A stretch of DNA of 64,000 nt from an uncultured Bacilli bacterium (GCA_934099115.1 CAKOPK010000006.1:1-64000); one strand, 5' to 3'; counted from the first letter of the stretch, positions 26,629-35,715 are shown. The notes: generated by a model from the letters alone, not told the origin. Program-made: numbers and translations.

Positions 26629-27339
26629 TTACATATGAAATAAATTCATTTGTCCTTCTAATTCTTTATCAATCTTTTTTTCATTCCATTCTTCTAACTT
26701 TTCTCTTTCACTTCCACTTAAACGTTGAGGCTTTATCTCCGTTATGGTTTCTTTTACTTGTTTCCTTCGTGGATTTAAAAGATAATAAGTTATCATCGCA
26801 ACATCATATAATGAACGATACTTTGGTGTTTTTTTGCCTTTATTCATATAATAACAATAACTATTTAAAAAAGCAGTTACACGGTCAAAAAAAATATAAT
26901 CAGGAACACTATTATTATAAGCACTTCTAAGTTCATAGTATGCTTCCGGATTATAATTTCTGTTATTTAAATAAGATAAAAAGCCTCTCATAAACTTATC
27001 ATTATTCTGATTCTTAGTTATAATACTTGCTAAATTACTAATCTTAAAATAAGTCTCATAACCTCTAGTAGGCACATTAATATCTTTTATAAAACCATTT
27101 CTTAAATAAATAATCTTTAATTCTAAATCCTTTTGTTCTTTTTTTAAAACATCCTGATGAATTAAAAATTCTTTTAAAGTTTGTATATCTTGAAAACTCA
27201 TAGTAAAAGTGCATAATTCTCTTAAATTATTATCTTTAATTAAAGAATTATGAATGTTTTTTAATTCTATATAATTAAATCTCACACTATTCCTATAAAT
27301 ATTCCCTTTATCAACTGCTAAATAATACTTCATAACCAT
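26629..27339 (-). CDS. Unknown protein ending in a clamp-binding-like motif
   Basis: 236 residues, soluble, rich in Tyr, Asn and Lys, with no family I recognise. The last residues, GQMNLFHM, match the QxxLF peptide by which many bacterial DNA enzymes bind the DnaN sliding clamp, so a role in replication or repair is possible but unproven. The likely start is the ATG at 27333, the second of MVM. It overlaps or abuts the gene upstream by ten bases, so the two form an operon. Confidence 0.7.
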   Translation of the reverse strand: MVMKYYLAVDKGNIYRNSVRFNYIELKNIHNSLIKDNNLRELCTFTMSFQDIQTLKEFLIHQDVLKKEQKDLELKIIYLRNGFIKDINVPTRGYETYFKISNLASIITKNQNNDKFMRGFLSYLNNRNYNPEAYYELRSAYNNSVPDYIFFDRVTAFLNSYCYYMNKGKKTPKYRSLYDVAMITYYLLNPRRKQVKETITEIKPQRLSGSEREKLEEWNEKKIDKELEGQMNLFHM

Positions 27340-27941
27340 CCCTCTTGCTTATTATATCCCGTTTCATCAAGTTTATCAATCCATAATGCTTTTAAGACTG
27401 CTTGCTCTTTTAAATCATGAGTTATTTCACTAAGCTTTTTTAAATATTCTAACTTAAAATTATCTGTTTCTAAATAAGTTATAATAATATTCTTTAAAAA
27501 TAAAGTTTCATCAAAATATAAAGAACATTCTTGATTTCCCATTTTTAATACCCAATTTATAAATAAATCTGCATCTTCTAAAGTTCCAAGAGAATTTCTA
27601 AATAAATAATAAACAATAGAATTTAACTCATAAATATTAAATACTTCTTGTAAAATAATCTTTCTAACAGAAGAATTAACCTTCTTTATGTATTTATCCA
27701 AAAATAAATACCCTTCTTTCCTTAAAATATCCTCTGGATAGTTTTTTAAAAGAAAAGTAAAATCAATATTATTTCTTAAATCTAATATAGAAGTTTCATT
27801 TAAAATCTGAACCCATATAGTAATACCTTTTTTAGAATTAAGTTTCTTTAATAAAGAATAGATAGCTTCTACATCACTATCATATTCTATATTATATCTT
27901 ATATTTTCTAGCAAATTTAATACATAATTCTCTAATTGCAT
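27330..27941 (-). CDS. Unknown helical protein, partner of the preceding gene
   Basis: About 203 residues from the ATG at 27941, which has AGGTGAT six bases upstream; the longer frame to 28016 has no such site. The sequence is helix-rich with regular leucines and isoleucines, as in a repeat or scaffold protein. No motif or family is recognised. It overlaps the next gene and is probably co-translated with it. Confidence 0.68.
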   Translation of the reverse strand: MQLENYVLNLLENIRYNIEYDSDVEAIYSLLKKLNSKKGITIWVQILNETSILDLRNNIDFTFLLKNYPEDILRKEGYLFLDKYIKKVNSSVRKIILQEVFNIYELNSIVYYLFRNSLGTLEDADLFINWVLKMGNQECSLYFDETLFLKNIIITYLETDNFKLEYLKKLSEITHDLKEQAVLKALWIDKLDETGYNKQEGWL

Positions 27942-28061
27942 ACGTCTATCACCTACCACAATTTTATCATATATAGGCACAAATGTAAAATAATATGCAT
28001 ATAAACTCCAAAACACTTATACAATACATTTTTTTGAGAAAATTAATAAAGGTGAGTAAAT

Positions 28062-28514
28062 ATGCAGTTCAAAAGAATGAAAGAACTAAGAGAAGAAGCA
28101 GGTTTAAAACAAAAAGAAGTCGCAGACGCTATGGGTGTTACAAAAGGTTCTTATAGTATGTGGGAATGTGGTACAGACACTATCCCTCTAAGAAGATTAA
28201 ATCAATTTTGTAACTATTTTGGTGTATCAATCGATTACGTAGTAGGGCTTAGTGATAAGAAGAAGTATGCGAATGCAAAACCAGATATAAAATTAAAAAT
28301 AACTGGAGAAAATTTAAAGAAAATCAGAAATAAGAAAAACTTAACTCAAGTAGCTATCTCTGATACTTTAAATATTAATCAACCTACATGGAATAGATAC
28401 GAAAAAAGTAGAACTCTAATATTAACTGTAACTTTAGTAGAACTTGCTCGTAAATATCATTATTCTATTGATAAAATCTTAGGCAAAGATAAAGAAAACG
28501 ATAGTAAAGATTAA
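28062..28514 (+). CDS. Regulator with two Cro/CI-type helix-turn-helix domains
   Basis: 150 residues carrying two XRE domains in tandem, at about 6-60 (KQKEVADAMGVTKGSYSMWE) and 84-140 (TQVAISDTLNINQPTWNRYE). It resembles the 151-residue gene at 40581 in length and layout, so they are paralogs. AAAGGTGAG precedes the ATG. It is divergent from the unknown pair at 27.3-27.9 kb, which it may control. Confidence 0.87.
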   Translation: MQFKRMKELREEAGLKQKEVADAMGVTKGSYSMWECGTDTIPLRRLNQFCNYFGVSIDYVVGLSDKKKYANAKPDIKLKITGENLKKIRNKKNLTQVAISDTLNINQPTWNRYEKSRTLILTVTLVELARKYHYSIDKILGKDKENDSKD

Positions 28515-28530
28515 TTTCTTTACTATTTTT
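28501..28530 (+). terminator. Terminator of the tandem-HTH gene
   Basis: ATAGTAAAG pairs with CTTTACTAT, then TTTTT on the plus strand; the stop codon is in the loop. Confidence 0.8.
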
Positions 28531-28558
28531 ATGTTCATATTTTTATCATTTTTTAAAC

Positions 28559-28583
28559 AAAAAAACTATTAATTTCTTAATAG
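28559..28583 (-). terminator. Terminator after proS
   Basis: CTATTAAG pairs with TTAATAG on the minus strand and is followed by seven T. Confidence 0.7.
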
Positions 28584-28584
28584 C

Positions 28585-29997
28585 TTAATATTGACGTCCA
28601 AAGTAAAGACGATATTTTGCTTTTTTGCCACATATAGCACAAGTCTCTCCTACTTCTTCATCATTAATTAAACAGCGACTTTTCATACTAAAATCATCTT
28701 TTACTTTATTCTCACAAGCAACATCTCCACACCAATTAGCTTTTATAAATCCTGGCTTATTAGTTGCTATATCACGAAACTCTTCATAATTATGAGCTTC
28801 ATAAATCATTTTATTTCTTCTTTCCAAAGCCCTATTATACATATCAGTCTGCATAACTAAAAGCATAGTTTCTAATTCTTTTAAAGTATCTTTAACAGAT
28901 ACTTTTTTCTCTTCTAAAGTATCACGTCTAACAAGAGTTATTTGGTCATTTAATAAATCTCTTTCCCCTACTACAATACGTACAGGATATCCTTTTACTT
29001 CTGCATCTGCAAATTTATAACCTGGTGTTTTATCACTTAAATCTACCTTATAGGTAATTCCTTTATCTTTTAGTTCACTTTCTAATTTATCTATAGTTTC
29101 TCCTACATTTCCAATTGGAATAATAACTGTTTTAAATGGAGCTATTTTTGGTGGTAAAACAAGTCCTCTGTCATCACTATGAACCATAATTAAAGCTCCA
29201 ATCATTCTTGTTGTAGTACCCCAACTTGTTTGAAAAGGAGTTACTAATTTATTTTCTTTATTTAAATATTGAATACCAAAAGCTTTAGCAAATCCATCTC
29301 CAAAATAATGACTAGTACCATTTTGTAAAGCAACACCATCATACATCATTGCTTCTAAGCTATAAGTCTCTAAAGCTCCTGCAAATTTTTCTTTTTCAGT
29401 CTTTCTTCCTACAATAACCGGAATAGCTAAATAATTTCTTTGAAAATCTTCATAAACATGTAACATTCTAAGAGTTTCTTCTCTTGCTTCTTCTGCAGTT
29501 GCATGCATAGTATGTCCTTCTTGCCATAATATTTCTCTACTACGTAAGAAAGGCTTTGTAGTCTTCTCCCATCTTACAATTGTACACCACTGATTATATA
29601 ATTTAGGTAAATCTCGGTAAGACTTAATAATTTTTTTATAATAATCACAAAATAAAGTCTCACTAGTAGGACGAACACATAATCTTTCTTCTAATTTTTC
29701 TAACCCACCATAAGTAACCCATGCTACTTCTGGAGCAAATCCCTCAACATGTTCTTTTTCTACATTAAGTAAAGATTCAGGAATAAACATTGGCATCTGT
29801 ACATTTTGATGCCCTGTAGCTTTAAACATACCATCTAATGTATGAACCATCTCTTCCCATATTGCATAGCCCAAAGGAGCAATAATCATACTTCCCTTTA
29901 CACTAGAATAATCTACTAATCCCGCTTTTGTTACAATATCACTATACCATTTACCAAAATCAACATCACGACTAGTTATATCTTTATTAACGCTCAT
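28585..29997 (-). CDS. proS: Prolyl-tRNA synthetase, short (archaeal/eukaryote-like) type
   Basis: ProRS charges tRNA-Pro. The 470-residue protein lacks the insertion editing domain of the long bacterial form and has the C-terminal zinc-like domain of the short form (CGDVACE...CLIND...CAICGKKAKY). Class II motifs are visible, such as RPTSETLFCDYYKK, the WEKTTKPFLRSREILWQEGHT block and GTTTRMIGALIMVHSD. It is the last gene of nusB-xseA-xseB-proS, three bases after xseB. No T-box leader is seen. Confidence 0.96.
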   Translation of the reverse strand: MSVNKDITSRDVDFGKWYSDIVTKAGLVDYSSVKGSMIIAPLGYAIWEEMVHTLDGMFKATGHQNVQMPMFIPESLLNVEKEHVEGFAPEVAWVTYGGLEKLEERLCVRPTSETLFCDYYKKIIKSYRDLPKLYNQWCTIVRWEKTTKPFLRSREILWQEGHTMHATAEEAREETLRMLHVYEDFQRNYLAIPVIVGRKTEKEKFAGALETYSLEAMMYDGVALQNGTSHYFGDGFAKAFGIQYLNKENKLVTPFQTSWGTTTRMIGALIMVHSDDRGLVLPPKIAPFKTVIIPIGNVGETIDKLESELKDKGITYKVDLSDKTPGYKFADAEVKGYPVRIVVGERDLLNDQITLVRRDTLEEKKVSVKDTLKELETMLLVMQTDMYNRALERRNKMIYEAHNYEEFRDIATNKPGFIKANWCGDVACENKVKDDFSMKSRCLINDEEVGETCAICGKKAKYRLYFGRQY

Positions 29998-29999
29998 AA

Positions 30000-30224
30000 T
30001 TACTCCTTATTATCTACTTCAAAATCTACTAACTCTTTATTTTCTGTTAAAATCTTATTAACTTTATCTGTAGCATTATTTAACTTTTCACTACAATATT
30101 TTGCTAACTTCATCGCTTCTGTATATTTATCTATTGCACTATCTAACTCTACATTTCCACTTTCTAATTCTTTTACAATCGCTTCTAATTCTTTTAAAGC
30201 ATCTTCAAATGATTTTTCCATCAT
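30000..30224 (-). CDS. xseB: Exodeoxyribonuclease VII small subunit
   Basis: The 74-residue helical protein has the XseB pattern SFEDALKELEAIVKELESGN and LDSAIDKYTEAMKLAKYC. It joins XseA to form a single-strand-specific exonuclease. The gene follows xseA by 12 bases. The second Met of MMEK is nearer to GAGGAGA and may be the start. Confidence 0.93.
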   Translation of the reverse strand: MMEKSFEDALKELEAIVKELESGNVELDSAIDKYTEAMKLAKYCSEKLNNATDKVNKILTENKELVDFEVDNKE

Positions 30225-30236
30225 ATTTCTCCTCTC

Positions 30237-31574
30237 TTAATCTATAATCTTACTTACTTGTGCATCTACACTACCATCATGTAAACGAACATGTATAACA
30301 TCATTTACTTTTAAATCTTGACTACTTTTAATAAGTTTATCATCCACTGTTACTAAAGAATAACCTTTTTCTAATATACCTAAAGGATTTACTAATTTCA
30401 ATGTATTAACAAGTATCTTATAATTATGATCATTCTCCATAATAATTCTCTTAATATTTTGATATAAGTTATTCTTTGATAATACTAATTTTTCCTGTTT
30501 CATATTAAATAATTGAAATGGATTTTTTAAAATATAGGAATTTCTTAAATTAAGTAATTGTAACTGATAATTATCTAATCTTTTAGTTATATTATTATTT
30601 AAAGTTTCCATTAAATTATCCAATTTTTGTTCCTTTAATTCATATAAAGAAATTGGATTTTTTAAGATATAAGAACTACTAGCATTCTCTAATCTTAACC
30701 TTGCTTTATGTAAATAATTACTCATAAATTCATTCATTCTAATTTTATAAGTATCTAACATATGAACAATTTCATTTACTGTAGGAACTGCCATCTCTGC
30801 TGCTCCTGTTGGCGTTGGAGCTCTAAGGTCTGCTACAAAATCTGCAATTGTATAATCTATTTCATGACCAACAGCACTTATAATAGGTACATTTGCTTCA
30901 TAAATAGCTCTCGCTACTACTTCTTCATTAAAAGCCCACAAGTCTTCAATAGAACCTCCCCCACGTCCTACAATTAAGACATCTAAGTTATACTTACCAC
31001 TATCCGCTTCTTTTATTTGTTTTACAATATCTAAAGCCGCATTCTCTCCTTGCACTAACGCTGGAAATAAAACAGTTTCACAAATAGGAAATCTTCTCTT
31101 AACAGTAGAAATAATATCTCTAATCGCTGCTCCTGTTGGAGCCGTTATAATTCCTATCCTTTTTGGTATTTTAGGTATTTTTTTCTTATGTTCATCATTA
31201 AATAATCCCTCTAAAGCTAGTTTTTTCTTTAATTTTTCATATTCTACATATAAATTACCTAATCCGTCAGGTTCCATACTATCTACATAAATTTGATAAG
31301 TTCCTTGAGCTGGATAACAAGATATTCTTCCGCTTACAAGCACATTCATTCCATCTTCTGGAGCAAACTTTAAAGTAACCGCACTAGAATAAAACATAAC
31401 CGCACTTATTCTAGAAGCATCGTCTTTTAAAGTAAAATATAAATGTCCTCTCGTATGATTTTTAAAATTAGAAATTTCTCCTCGTAAATAAACTCTTCTT
31501 AAATGAACGTTTTCATCAAACATATTCTTAATATAAGTATTTAAATCACTAATCTTAATATATTCTTTATCCAT
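30237..31574 (-). CDS. xseA: Exodeoxyribonuclease VII large subunit
   Basis: XseA is the catalytic subunit of exonuclease VII. The 445-residue protein has an N-terminal OB fold (RGEISNFKNHTRGHLYFTLKD), a catalytic core with GIITAPTGAAIRDI, VGRGGGSIEDLWAFN and RAPTPTGAAEMAVP, and a long helical C-terminal part that binds XseB. Its ATG is one base from the nusB stop. Confidence 0.96.
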   Translation of the reverse strand: MDKEYIKISDLNTYIKNMFDENVHLRRVYLRGEISNFKNHTRGHLYFTLKDDASRISAVMFYSSAVTLKFAPEDGMNVLVSGRISCYPAQGTYQIYVDSMEPDGLGNLYVEYEKLKKKLALEGLFNDEHKKKIPKIPKRIGIITAPTGAAIRDIISTVKRRFPICETVLFPALVQGENAALDIVKQIKEADSGKYNLDVLIVGRGGGSIEDLWAFNEEVVARAIYEANVPIISAVGHEIDYTIADFVADLRAPTPTGAAEMAVPTVNEIVHMLDTYKIRMNEFMSNYLHKARLRLENASSSYILKNPISLYELKEQKLDNLMETLNNNITKRLDNYQLQLLNLRNSYILKNPFQLFNMKQEKLVLSKNNLYQNIKRIIMENDHNYKILVNTLKLVNPLGILEKGYSLVTVDDKLIKSSQDLKVNDVIHVRLHDGSVDAQVSKIID

Positions 31575-31972
31575 TAAGCTTCCTCTTTAATATATTTATC
31601 TAATACCGCATTAATAATCTTACGTACAGAATCATCACTATATTTTTTAGCAAGTTCAATCGCCTCATTAATAACAACAACATTAGGAGTATCTGTATAT
31701 TTAAGTTCATAAAGAGCTAAACGTAATATAGCAGCTCCAGTCTTATCTATACGCTGAATATCCCAGTCAATCATCTTACTATTTGCTATTTTATCCAATT
31801 CATCTTGATAAGTAACAACCCCATATACCATATCCTTAACAAAATCATTTAGCACATCCATATTATCTTTCATAATTGTTTCTAAATCACAAGCAATATG
31901 ATTACTATTCATTAAATCATATTGATATAAAATAATCATTATTTTTTCTCTTAATTCACTACGAGTAGCCAT
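31574..31972 (-). CDS. nusB: Transcription antitermination protein NusB
   Basis: NusB binds boxA RNA with NusE during rRNA transcription. The 132-residue, all-helical protein has the family's RSELREKIMIILYQYD start and INEAIELAKKYSDDSVRKIINAVLDKY near the end. It heads the operon with xseA, xseB and proS. The isoprenoid genes ispA and dxs that often follow in Firmicutes are missing here. Confidence 0.93.
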   Translation of the reverse strand: MATRSELREKIMIILYQYDLMNSNHIACDLETIMKDNMDVLNDFVKDMVYGVVTYQDELDKIANSKMIDWDIQRIDKTGAAILRLALYELKYTDTPNVVVINEAIELAKKYSDDSVRKIINAVLDKYIKEEA

Positions 31973-32042
31973 AAATAAATCACCTTTTATAATTATATTA
32001 TAAATTCAAGATAAATGCTAGACTTTTTATAAATTTGATCCA

Positions 32043-32068
32043 GAAAAAAGAAGACCATCTAGTCTTCT
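32043..32068 (-). terminator. Terminator of the lipoprotein gene
   Basis: AGAAGAC pairs with GTCTTCT, followed by six T on the minus strand; it overlaps the stop codon. Confidence 0.8.
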
Positions 32069-32609
32069 AATCAGCTTTATAATTATAAATACCATGAATT
32101 TTTTCTAAAGTAACTTCATCTGGTTGTTCTACTTGCCATTTTCCATTTGTTTTAACTACTTTAAATACTATATTATAAGATACAGTATCTTTCATATTCT
32201 TCATTTGTTCTAATCTATAATCTAAATATTTCTTCTTATCATAATTTCCTTCTGTTAGAAATTCATCTTTATGATTATTTAAATAATCAGTAGCATCTTT
32301 ATCTACTTTATATAAATCATATACAGTAATTTTAACAGTTACATTCGCTTCATCACCATTATAAGATTCATCTAATATTGTATAAGTCATATCTTTATAT
32401 TGTCTTTTCATAACTTCTCTATAAGCATCTTTTTGTTTATCTTCTAATTCTTCTTTATTTACAATATCATCAATATCACTTAATACTTGGTCGCTTAAAC
32501 CTTTATAATTATTTAAATATTTCTCAACTGCATCCGAAGCTTTATCCCCTTGACAAGCACAACCAACTGCTCCTATTAAACAAATAAATCCAATTAAAAA
32601 CTTTTTCAA
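32067..32609 (-). CDS. Predicted lipoprotein, NTF2-like fold possible
   Basis: 180 residues with a lipoprotein signal ending AVGCAC (two cysteines in the lipobox area) and a charged soluble domain. The phrase TVSYNIVFKVVKTNGKWQVEQPDEVTLEKIHGIY resembles the DUF4878/DUF5105 kind of NTF2-like lipoproteins, a tentative match. It stands alone, divergent from the EIIB-like gene. Its role is unknown. Confidence 0.75.
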   Translation of the reverse strand: MKKFLIGFICLIGAVGCACQGDKASDAVEKYLNNYKGLSDQVLSDIDDIVNKEELEDKQKDAYREVMKRQYKDMTYTILDESYNGDEANVTVKITVYDLYKVDKDATDYLNNHKDEFLTEGNYDKKKYLDYRLEQMKNMKDTVSYNIVFKVVKTNGKWQVEQPDEVTLEKIHGIYNYKAD

Positions 32610-32655
32610 AATATCTATAAATCCACCTTTCTATTCATATTATGAACATTAAATC

Positions 32656-32684
32656 TTGGAATATACAAATTTTTATAGTATAAT
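32656..32684 (+). promoter_or_regulatory. Sigma-A-type promoter of the EIIB-like gene
   Basis: TTGGAA (32656-32661), a 17-base spacer and a perfect TATAAT (32679-32684). The gene starts 18 bases downstream. Confidence 0.7.
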
Positions 32685-32702
32685 ATATACAGGGTGATAA
32701 TA

Positions 32703-33020
32703 GTGGACACATGGTTACAATATTTAATTATTGGCGTATCTATTCTTTTAATACTCTTAATTGTATTAAAATTATCTAAAAGAGATTTTAGAATAGAAGC
32801 AAATAAACTAATCGGCTATCTAGGTGGTAAAGATAATATCATCAGTGCTGAATGTAATATGAGTAGATTTAAAGTTATTTTAAAAGATGTATCTTTAGTA
32901 GATAAAGAAGCTATTGAAAAATTAGGAGCTAAAGGCATTGTAGAAATTGATAATCAATTAAAAATAATATTTGGTGCTTCTGCTACTCAATTAAAAAGAT
33001 ATATAGATGATATCATTTAA
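32703..33020 (+). CDS. Membrane-anchored orphan PTS EIIB (glucose-family) domain
   Basis: About 105 residues: one N-terminal membrane segment (about 5-25) followed by a domain close to PTS EIIB of the glucose/NAG family. LIGYLGGKDNIISAEC matches the phospho-cysteine block, and the cysteine is kept. IEIDNQLKIIFGASATQLKRYI matches the end of the domain. No EIIC or EIIA is linked, so it may act as a regulator or scaffold. The GTG at 32703 with AGGGTGAT upstream is favoured over the GTG at 32694. Confidence 0.8.
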   Translation: MDTWLQYLIIGVSILLILLIVLKLSKRDFRIEANKLIGYLGGKDNIISAECNMSRFKVILKDVSLVDKEAIEKLGAKGIVEIDNQLKIIFGASATQLKRYIDDII

Positions 33021-33047
33021 AAAGGTTCTAACAAAAAGAACCTTTTT
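33019..33047. terminator. Bidirectional terminator between the EIIB-like and HD genes
   Basis: AAAGGTTC pairs with GAACCTTT; T runs follow on both strands, so it serves both convergent genes. Confidence 0.85.
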
Positions 33048-34170
33048 AATTTAACTTATTATATTCACTTAAAAAGTAATCATCAGTCATACCAGCTATA
33101 TAATCAATAACTATTCTATATATAGTATTATTTTCTTTATAAGTAGTACTCATATTCTTTAAATAAGAAGAAACAATATTAGAATCTATATTATTAGTTT
33201 CTAAATCTTTTACATACTGTTGAAATAACTTACGGAACATAATTTCTAATTGTTCTTTATTTCTAGCAGACTCTGATTTATTATATATATGCGTATAATT
33301 AAATTGTTTTAACTCTTTTATCGCTTTAAATACATCATCGCTTAATAAAATATAATTTTTACCATAACTATTCTTTAAAATATCTAAAACACAAGTTCCT
33401 ACAATTTCTTTAGTAGTAGAACCTAATACATTAGTAATAGACCTAGGTATATCTTCTTTCTTTAATAAATTTAAACGTATAGCATCATCTATATCTCTTC
33501 CTAAATAAGCAATTAAATCACTAACTCGTACAACACAACCTTCTAAAGTCATAGGTTTTAATTCTAAAATAGTTTTTTTATCTTGATAACTTTTAAAATA
33601 TTCATTTAAAAATTCTTCTTTAGTTTTTGGCCTTGGTTCATATTTTCCTAAAGCAAATTCTCCATTATGACACATAATAGTATCTAAAACTTGTAAAGAT
33701 ATATTAAGCCCATTCCCATAGTTTTCTATATTCATTAAAGCACGCACACTCTCAATATTATGATTAAAATAACCTTCGTTATATTCTAAACTAATCTTAC
33801 TTAAAATACTCTCTCCCACGTGACCATATGGAACATGACCTAAATCATGTCCTAGACTAGCAGCTTCAATTAAATCTTCATTTAAACCTAAACCTCTTCC
33901 AATAGTTCTAGCAATTTTACTTACAAACTGAACGTGAATCATTCTTCTAGATATATGATCATGCTCCTGATTAGAAAACACTTGTGTTTTGTTCTGATAA
34001 CGAATAAAAGCTAATGAATAAATAATTCTATCAGTATCTCTAAAAAAAGGTGAACGTATGTCTTCTGTATTTTCCTGAAAATAAATAGCCTCACTATCAG
34101 GACAAGCATAAGCACTTAATAAATGATTATGTTTTAGCATTTCTTTTTCTATAAATTCTTTATTTCTCAT
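33046..34170 (-). CDS. HD-domain phosphohydrolase, dGTPase-like
   Basis: About 374 residues with the dGTPase arrangement: SPFFRDTDRIIYSLAFIR-type start, Q-x-F...H-x-H-x-S-R-R, and the HD pair in ASLGHDLGHVPYGHVGE, then H in DTIMCHNGE. Such enzymes hydrolyse dNTPs to nucleosides and triphosphate. The exact substrate is not predictable. The ATG at 34170 lies inside the last codons of recO, so it is translationally coupled to recO. The longer frame to 34197 is less likely. Confidence 0.88.
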   Translation of the reverse strand: MRNKEFIEKEMLKHNHLLSAYACPDSEAIYFQENTEDIRSPFFRDTDRIIYSLAFIRYQNKTQVFSNQEHDHISRRMIHVQFVSKIARTIGRGLGLNEDLIEAASLGHDLGHVPYGHVGESILSKISLEYNEGYFNHNIESVRALMNIENYGNGLNISLQVLDTIMCHNGEFALGKYEPRPKTKEEFLNEYFKSYQDKKTILELKPMTLEGCVVRVSDLIAYLGRDIDDAIRLNLLKKEDIPRSITNVLGSTTKEIVGTCVLDILKNSYGKNYILLSDDVFKAIKELKQFNYTHIYNKSESARNKEQLEIMFRKLFQQYVKDLETNNIDSNIVSSYLKNMSTTYKENNTIYRIVIDYIAGMTDDYFLSEYNKLN

Positions 34171-34912
34171 CAAATAAAACACTTCCTTTACCAACATCTA
34201 ACTTTTTTAAAAAAGCCTTACTTTTTAAATATAATCCTGTATATCTCTCATAATAAACATCTAAAAAATGATTAATCTCATCCCTTACTTTTTCACTAAT
34301 TTTTAACTTTGTAATACTTTTAATATCTACATAATAATACATTCTTAATAACTCAATCGACTTAGACTCTACTAACACTTCATTCTGATAGCAATTTTTA
34401 CAGACATACCCTCCTCTATCTCCATCAATAGTAACAATATCTGTCTTACTTCCACATTGAATACAACCATCTAAGTGTAGTCCTACTCCTAAATAATCAA
34501 GATATTTAATTTCTAAAATATTACAAATAATTAATGGGTCAAGTCCTTCATTTATCTTAAAAACTCCCGTAATATAATCCTCATATATATTATCACTAGT
34601 TTGTTTAACTACCTGTTCTGTTAACTCTGTCAAATAATTAAGATAACTTAACTTTATTATATCTGTCATAATTAAGCGAAAAGAATTCTTTACATCAACA
34701 CTCTTTAATGTAGATAACTTGCCTTCTTTATAATAAATATTAAACACTCCATAAGTAAACTTTAAAGTAGTTGCTCTTAACGTACTCTTTAGACTTCTAG
34801 CACCCTTACACATAATCCCTAAAATACCATCTTTCGTATATACATGAATAATCTTCGATGTTTCTCCATAAGGAATCTCTCTAATAATAATACCTTCTAT
34901 TTCTCTTAACAT
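34160..34912 (-). CDS. recO: DNA repair protein RecO
   Basis: RecO helps RecF and RecR load RecA on gaps. About 250 residues: an N-terminal OB fold (IIIREIPYGETSKIIHVYT), a helical middle and a C-terminal four-cysteine zinc site (CIQCGSK and CKNC near 155-180). The ATG at 34912 has GAAAGAATT upstream; the open frame extends to 34966 without one. It is co-transcribed with the HD hydrolase. Confidence 0.93.
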   Translation of the reverse strand: MLREIEGIIIREIPYGETSKIIHVYTKDGILGIMCKGARSLKSTLRATTLKFTYGVFNIYYKEGKLSTLKSVDVKNSFRLIMTDIIKLSYLNYLTELTEQVVKQTSDNIYEDYITGVFKINEGLDPLIICNILEIKYLDYLGVGLHLDGCIQCGSKTDIVTIDGDRGGYVCKNCYQNEVLVESKSIELLRMYYYVDIKSITKLKISEKVRDEINHFLDVYYERYTGLYLKSKAFLKKLDVGKGSVLFDEK

Positions 34913-35075
34913 AATATCAATTCTTTCTTTAACATTATAACCTAAATTAATAAAAAAGAATATCATATTTTTATTATATTCGCTACTTTTTGGCTGTAAA
35001 AGCTGAAAATAACAGTTTTTTTATCTTTTAAGCAGCTTATTGTTTAAATGTGTTCACCAATCGTTTGTTCTCTTA

Positions 35076-35120
35076 AAAAGAAAAAAGAAAAGCTAGATTT
35101 CAAAATTTTATTTTCTAGCC
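35076..35120 (-). terminator. Terminator of the candidate small RNA
   Basis: GGCTAGA pairs with TCTAGC, with a long AT-rich inner stem (AAAATTTT), and is followed by TTTTCTTTTTTCTTTTT on the minus strand. Confidence 0.8.
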
Positions 35121-35198
35121 TATTTTTTAAGTCCCAATTTTAAGATTGCTCTATGGCTGGGTTCACCGCTTTCTATCAAATAAACTTAATTTATTTGT
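35080..35198 (-). ncRNA. Candidate small RNA of about 119 bases
   Basis: A near-consensus sigma-A promoter (35205-35233) is followed by no open frame, a hairpin with perfect arms CAAATAAA/TTTATTTG, a less A/T-rich middle (GCGGTGAACCCAGCC) and a strong terminator (35076-35120). The 325-base gap between the ASCH gene and recO has no protein gene. It matches no RNA family that I can name; I considered 6S and SRP RNA and do not see their conserved parts. Confidence 0.6.
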
Positions 35199-35204
35199 AA
35201 TAGC

Positions 35205-35233
35205 AATATACCATATTGGATTACGCTTGTCAA
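35205..35233 (-). promoter_or_regulatory. Strong sigma-A promoter with no gene behind it
   Basis: TTGACA (35233-35228), exactly 17 bases, then TATATT (35210-35205) on the minus strand. The next coding gene, recO, starts about 290 bases later, beyond a terminator. Confidence 0.75.
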
Positions 35234-35238
35234 ATTTC

Positions 35239-35655
35239 TTAATCTTCGTTTTTCAAAATATACTTTGCCTCAAAATTCCAAATATTTAATCTTCCTCTAG
35301 CTAATATTGGATAAATTGGTTCAACATCTTCTAAAATCCAAGCATATCTTCCCAGTTGATAGTCTCCTAAATTATACTCTTGCAAATCTTCTGCTATATT
35401 TTTCAAAAAATCTACATTCATATAAATACAATCAATTAAATTACACCTACAAATAATACTACCATAACTCATATCTAAATTTTTAACGATTTTTTTTAAA
35501 TACTTATTTTCTAAAGTTTGCTTACTTATACTTTTACAACTAGCATGAATAAATAATTCCCCACGATAATTAGTTTTCCAACTTCGCGTTTCAATTCTCT
35601 TAAACCCTTCAGCTATCAATGTTGCATATGGCTCTCTAATACTAATTACTTTCAC
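35239..35655 (-). CDS. ASCH domain protein
   Basis: The 138-residue protein has the ASCH/EVE-like fold: ISIREPYATLIAEGFKRIETRSWKTNYRGELFIHAS at the start and a GRYAWILEDVEPI strand. Bacterial ASCH proteins bind RNA or nucleobases and some act as nucleases or amidohydrolases; which applies here is unknown. The start MKVISI is preceded by GGAGGTAT. The promoter of the small RNA begins within 30 bases of its stop. Confidence 0.87.
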   Translation of the reverse strand: MKVISIREPYATLIAEGFKRIETRSWKTNYRGELFIHASCKSISKQTLENKYLKKIVKNLDMSYGSIICRCNLIDCIYMNVDFLKNIAEDLQEYNLGDYQLGRYAWILEDVEPIYPILARGRLNIWNFEAKYILKNED

Positions 35656-35715
35656 TTTTTATACCTCCAAATACACTAAAATTATAACATACTCTCAAAA
35701 ATTTTTTTGCTATTT

